Source: Lanius collurio
Taxonomy: Eukaryota; Chordata; Aves; Passeriformes; Laniidae
DNA: 64,000 nt
Assembly: GCA_020086605.1 (NCBI GenBank)
Contig: JACBWW010000029.1
Coordinates: 292,970-356,969, forward strand
Direction of reading: 5' to 3'
Below are positions 61,217 through 64,000 of this stretch, one piece after another. A program made the position numbers and the translations under genes. Position 1 is the first letter of the stretch; the number at the start of each line of letters is the position of its first letter. The notes under the pieces are model-generated. The model did no database searches. It was given only the letters and a program-made list of their open reading frames with translations, and had not been told where the DNA came from.

Positions 61217-61942
61217 GTAAATAAAAATGTGTTTATACAACCGTCCTGGTCTGCTCAGTCACCTCTGGGATTTCCAGCTTTGAGCAAAACTTGTCAGACA
61301 GAGCTTCACTTGGGCAGAGCAACCTGACTGCTGCAAATTGATGGCTGGGGGCAGGAACAGAGCAGCCTGTGAATAAACCTGGTGTGGTCTCTGAGTCCCT
61401 GTACTCCACTCAGCTCTAACTCTGGCTCTAACAGATTTAGTTCCATTCCCAAGGGTGGAGGCAGAGAACCGAGACTGATGTTATCAGAGCAGGCTGTCAG
61501 TGATCAGAGATTTAAGCTACCAGAGCGTGTCACCTCCTCAGCCACGGATGGTGGGGAACCAGGAGGCAGCTGGTGGCACACACGTAGGACACGCTCAAAC
61601 CACAACATGGATCATCACCCTTGGGACTTACATGTAGGACACTGCTGAGAGGAAAGCCGCAGGCACCAGACACCCACACCTCACACACACTGCCCTGAGC
61701 AAACAGCCCACACCCTGGGATTTGTCAGTCATGCTCCAATTAACTCATAAATATGTTTAATGTGGGTTTTTGTTGGTGGTGGTTTTTCCCCCAGAGATCA
61801 TTTTATGTTCACTAATGCTGCTTCTGCCTCTGCTCCTCCGATGTTTGAATATATTCACGGCAATGGATGTGTGTAACCTGACAGATGGCTCATGCAAGCG
61901 TTTGGATTTAACAGATACCCTTGGATTAGGAGCATTCCGTAA

Positions 61943-62144
61943 CTATTTCGTTGTTCTCCGTGTGGGCTCGGAGGCGGTGGGGGGTGGGGGAGGCCCGCGC
62001 CGGTCCAGGTCATCCACATAGGACACGATGAGCTTGCGCCGCTCCTCGGGCACACAGTCCAGCACCAGGTACCGCTTGTCGTTCTGCAGGATCTTCTCTA
62101 CATCCTTCAGGTGCTGATCGGACTCCTGGATCAGCTTTTTGGAT
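61943..62144 (-). CDS. TCERG1: TCERG1 terminal coding exon
   Basis: 202 nt. The acceptor reads GCTTTCAG|ATCC on the - strand. Encodes SKKLIQESDQHLKDVEKILQ, NDKRYLVLDCVPEERRKLIV and the proline-rich tail. TAG stop at 61945-61943. Confidence 0.96.
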
Positions 62145-63989
62145 CTGAAAGCAAGTGTGAAAATTACCACTGGAGCAGGGTGGAGGCAGGGAGCCCTGGA
62201 ACCCCCTTGGCCTCAGGGACACTGCCCCACCATAAGGAAGCACAGGGAGCCAAGGGACAGGTCAGCCAGGGAAGGGTGCAGGGACTCGGCATCTTATGAG
62301 CTACAAAGATGTCATGTTAGGTTGGGACAGGGCATGTAACAGTGCTTCTGGGCACAGAAAACACAGGCTCCTTGCCTAGACTTGGCTGTGTTAATTAAGC
62401 ACTACAAAAGACTTGAGTAACTTAGACATCAACTTGTGCTAGGCAAAAACAGACATCAGTTTGCTGCTGTTTGAATTGCAAAGCACAATAAAAGCCAAGT
62501 CCTGCACTAGCATCACATTCCCCACCTATAAGTGATGAATTTGGTCTCTTTGAGCAGCGTCCGGAAGTCGGCTTTGGCAGTGATGTATTTGTCTCGGATG
62601 TATTCCTCAAACTCCCTTTGCTTTTTCTGAAATGTGAAAGATCAACGTAAACCACTGAATGCACCTCAAGTACTTCCTGCAACTGAACACACTCAACACC
62701 AGCCATAATTACATGTTAATTATACTTTTCCTTACCTTATACATTTTTGATTTTTTTAAAGTTATATTTAACTACTAGTGCTTGTGTCCACACAGAGCTG
62801 AACCCACTGCAGCAGCCACCAACTCACTTCTCTTTACCCCGCACCAGACTGGAAGTCAGCAAGAGTGATGCAAACCACTTACTCTGTCACTCGAAGAGAA
62901 TTTAATGCACCTTGGATCTTCTTTAATGATTTTTTTCACTTCCTTCCACGTTGATGTTAAAGTTATCTTTCAAAAGAAGCAAAAATAGTTAAATTAAAAA
63001 TAAATTAGATTCTAACAATATGGAATGCAAACACCACTAACCTCTGAAGCCTTTAAATATATCCCAACTCCACTGATGAAGTTGCCGTTAAGTATTGGGT
63101 TCTGATGACTTACACTATTACAGTTGTATTTTTCAAATGAGTTGATTTTACATAGTGATTCTTCTTTCATATTTTGAGATGGCATTTTCCGATCAAGGTC
63201 CTCCAAATATAATTTACTTTCCGAAGTCTTTTTCTTATTGTGTTAAAAATTACCTGAAGAAAACTTGCCTCTAAACTAACTAATACATTAAAAATCAGGT
63301 AAAAACCTCCAGGTTAAATGAAAGCTGCCTGGAGTTGGCACAGAACTAAAAAAGAGGAAACCTCACTAAATCCCCACTGCATAGAATCAGGGATGCATTC
63401 CATAGCATGAGCAGAGCAAAAGTTCAGGTTCAGCAAGAGAACATCAGAACAGATGAACTAGGTAAGACCATACTGATGGCCATTAAGGCAAACACCCTGA
63501 ATATCTGAAAGAGCCAGACGGTGAAGAGTATCAAATAACTCAGTACTGAAGAAAGAAAAAGATGATGAAAAGATCACTGATGAGAAGTTTGTATGTAAAT
63601 TAACTGTATGTTCGATCAATGTAACATTCTAGATAAGCAGGTAAGGAAACATAATGCACAAATTTTGTTACGAAGGAGAAAAGAGAGTGATGAAGCAAAG
63701 AGGCCCTGGAAATAAAGCCAAACCAATCAGATTGTGGGACAGGAAAACAGAAAAAGAGAAAACCCAGAGGGCTGCACAGACTGTCAATTTGAACATCAAC
63801 AGCTCTCACCGCTGAAGTTTCATCCAGAAGTTGCCTGAAATGTTCCCTCTTCTTTTTGGTAAGTGCCTCAATGTGTTCATTAAAGAGCTTCTCTTTCTCC
63901 TCTCTCTCAAGCAGGGACCCCGACTCCCAGCGGTGATCTTTGCGCAGAGTCCTCCTGGTGTCAGACCAGGACACATCTGAAGAACGCAC
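61943..63989 (-). CDS. TCERG1: Transcription elongation regulator 1 (CA150), C-terminal exons only
   Basis: Four in-phase exons (complement of 63810-63989, 62883-62966, 62526-62626 and 61943-62144) encode 188 C-terminal residues plus TAG. In mammals TCERG1 is a nuclear protein of about 1100 residues with WW domains and six FF domains that links RNA polymerase II C-terminal-domain phosphorylation to elongation and splicing. Visible here are most of FF4 (VRSSDVSWSDTRRTLRKDHR ... LFNEHIEAL), FF5 (KKREHFRQLLDETSA ... EFEEYIRDKYI), FF6 (AKADFRTLLKETKFITYRSK ... RRKLIVSYVDDL) and the tail DRRGPPPPPTASEPTRRTTK. The sequence differs from human by only a few residues (for example Ser for Ala in LIVSYVDD and Thr for Ser in TRRTTK, from memory). 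The amino-terminal part lies beyond the right edge. The paralogue TCERG1L is less likely given this near-identity and the PPP2R2B neighbour. Confidence 0.95.
62145..62525 (-). other. TCERG1: TCERG1 intron before the terminal exon
   Basis: 381 bp. Donor GTGGGG (weak at +4/+5), acceptor TTTCAG on the - strand. Nothing else recognised. Confidence 0.9.
62526..62626 (-). CDS. TCERG1: TCERG1 penultimate coding exon
   Basis: 101 nt, phase 0 start, ending with two bases of an Arg codon. Encodes KKQREFEEYIRDKYITAKAD and FRTLLKETKFITY, the FF5/FF6 junction. Acceptor TTTCAG. Confidence 0.96.
62883..62966 (-). CDS. TCERG1: TCERG1 third-from-last coding exon
   Basis: 84 nt, exactly 28 codons (ITLTSTWKEVKKIIKEDPRC, then IKFSSSDR), the middle of FF5. 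Donor GTAAGT. The acceptor reads TTTTGAAAG, with A rather than a pyrimidine at -3. Confidence 0.95.
62967..63809 (-). other. TCERG1: TCERG1 intron
   Basis: 843 bp, AT-rich. Donor GTGAGA and acceptor GAAAG on the - strand. No repeat or RNA gene recognised. Confidence 0.85.
63810..63989 (-). CDS. TCERG1: TCERG1 fourth-from-last coding exon
   Basis: 180 nt, exactly 60 codons, VRSSDVSWSD to LLDETSA. Covers most of FF4 and the start of FF5. The acceptor reads TTGGCTCAG|GTG on the - strand. The remaining 11 bases to the window edge are intron. Confidence 0.95.
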
Positions 63990-64000
63990 CTGAGCCAAAG

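Larger units (their letters stand above)
60191..61942 (-). other. TCERG1: Intergenic boundary and TCERG1 3' UTR region
   Basis: No gene is visible between the two convergent stop codons. The right part, up to the TCERG1 stop at 61943, must contain the TCERG1 3' UTR. Its AATAAA signals on the - strand lie at 61211-61216 and 61058-61063. No repeat recognised. Confidence 0.65.

Noticed and set aside
58541..61942. A hidden intronless receptor gene (GPR151) between the convergent genes
   Set aside because: No open frame of useful length with transmembrane segments is visible on either strand.
1..64000. CRISPR arrays, operons or bacterial defence systems
   Set aside because: The window is vertebrate nuclear DNA. 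No direct-repeat/spacer structure or prokaryotic gene organisation is present.

Overview
This window is vertebrate nuclear DNA, almost certainly from a bird and most likely a songbird (passerine). It carries small, cleanly spliced exons with GT-AG borders and long introns. It has CR1 LINE 3' ends, one avian-type solo LTR of about 450 bp, and one tRNA-Ile-derived SINE with a CR1-like tail. That last structure matches what is known as TguSINE1 of songbirds. There is no sign of prokaryotic or organellar sequence.

Two protein-coding genes are present, converging tail to tail. PPP2R2B, the B-beta (B55/PR55) regulatory subunit of protein phosphatase 2A, lies on the + strand and is complete for its brain B-beta-1-type form. 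Nine coding exons between 16366 and 58540 join in phase into 1332 nt, giving 443 residues, the same length as the mammalian protein. TCERG1 (CA150, a transcription elongation and splicing coupling factor) lies on the - strand. Only its last four coding exons (63989 down to 61943, 188 residues covering the last FF domains and the C-terminal tail) are inside the window. The rest lies beyond the right edge. Only about 3.4 kb separates the two stop codons, and no gene is visible between them. In mammals GPR151 sits between these two genes.

Layout: 1-1559 shows nothing recognisable. A CpG island at about 1560-1935 ends near a good splice donor and is a candidate upstream alternative promoter and first exon. 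From 1936 to 15.95 kb there is non-coding sequence with one solo LTR (12217-12666) and a TAA microsatellite. The main CpG-island promoter and exon 1 lie at about 15.96-17.1 kb. Intron 1 (28 kb) holds the SINE, the CR1 copies and several minisatellites. Exons 2-9 lie between 44.7 and 58.5 kb. The PPP2R2B 3' UTR (CT tracts, AU-rich element, several AATAAA signals) runs to about 60.2 kb, followed by the TCERG1 3' UTR and terminal exons.

I found no evidence of a novel multi-gene system. The points most worth checking are a phase-compatible alternative first exon at 1.6 kb, an upstream ORF overlapping the PPP2R2B start codon, a GC-rich minisatellite with no CAG tract in the B-beta-1 promoter (the region holding the SCA12 repeat in humans), and the missing GPR151 interval. 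Comparisons with human proteins and gene order are from memory, not from a search.
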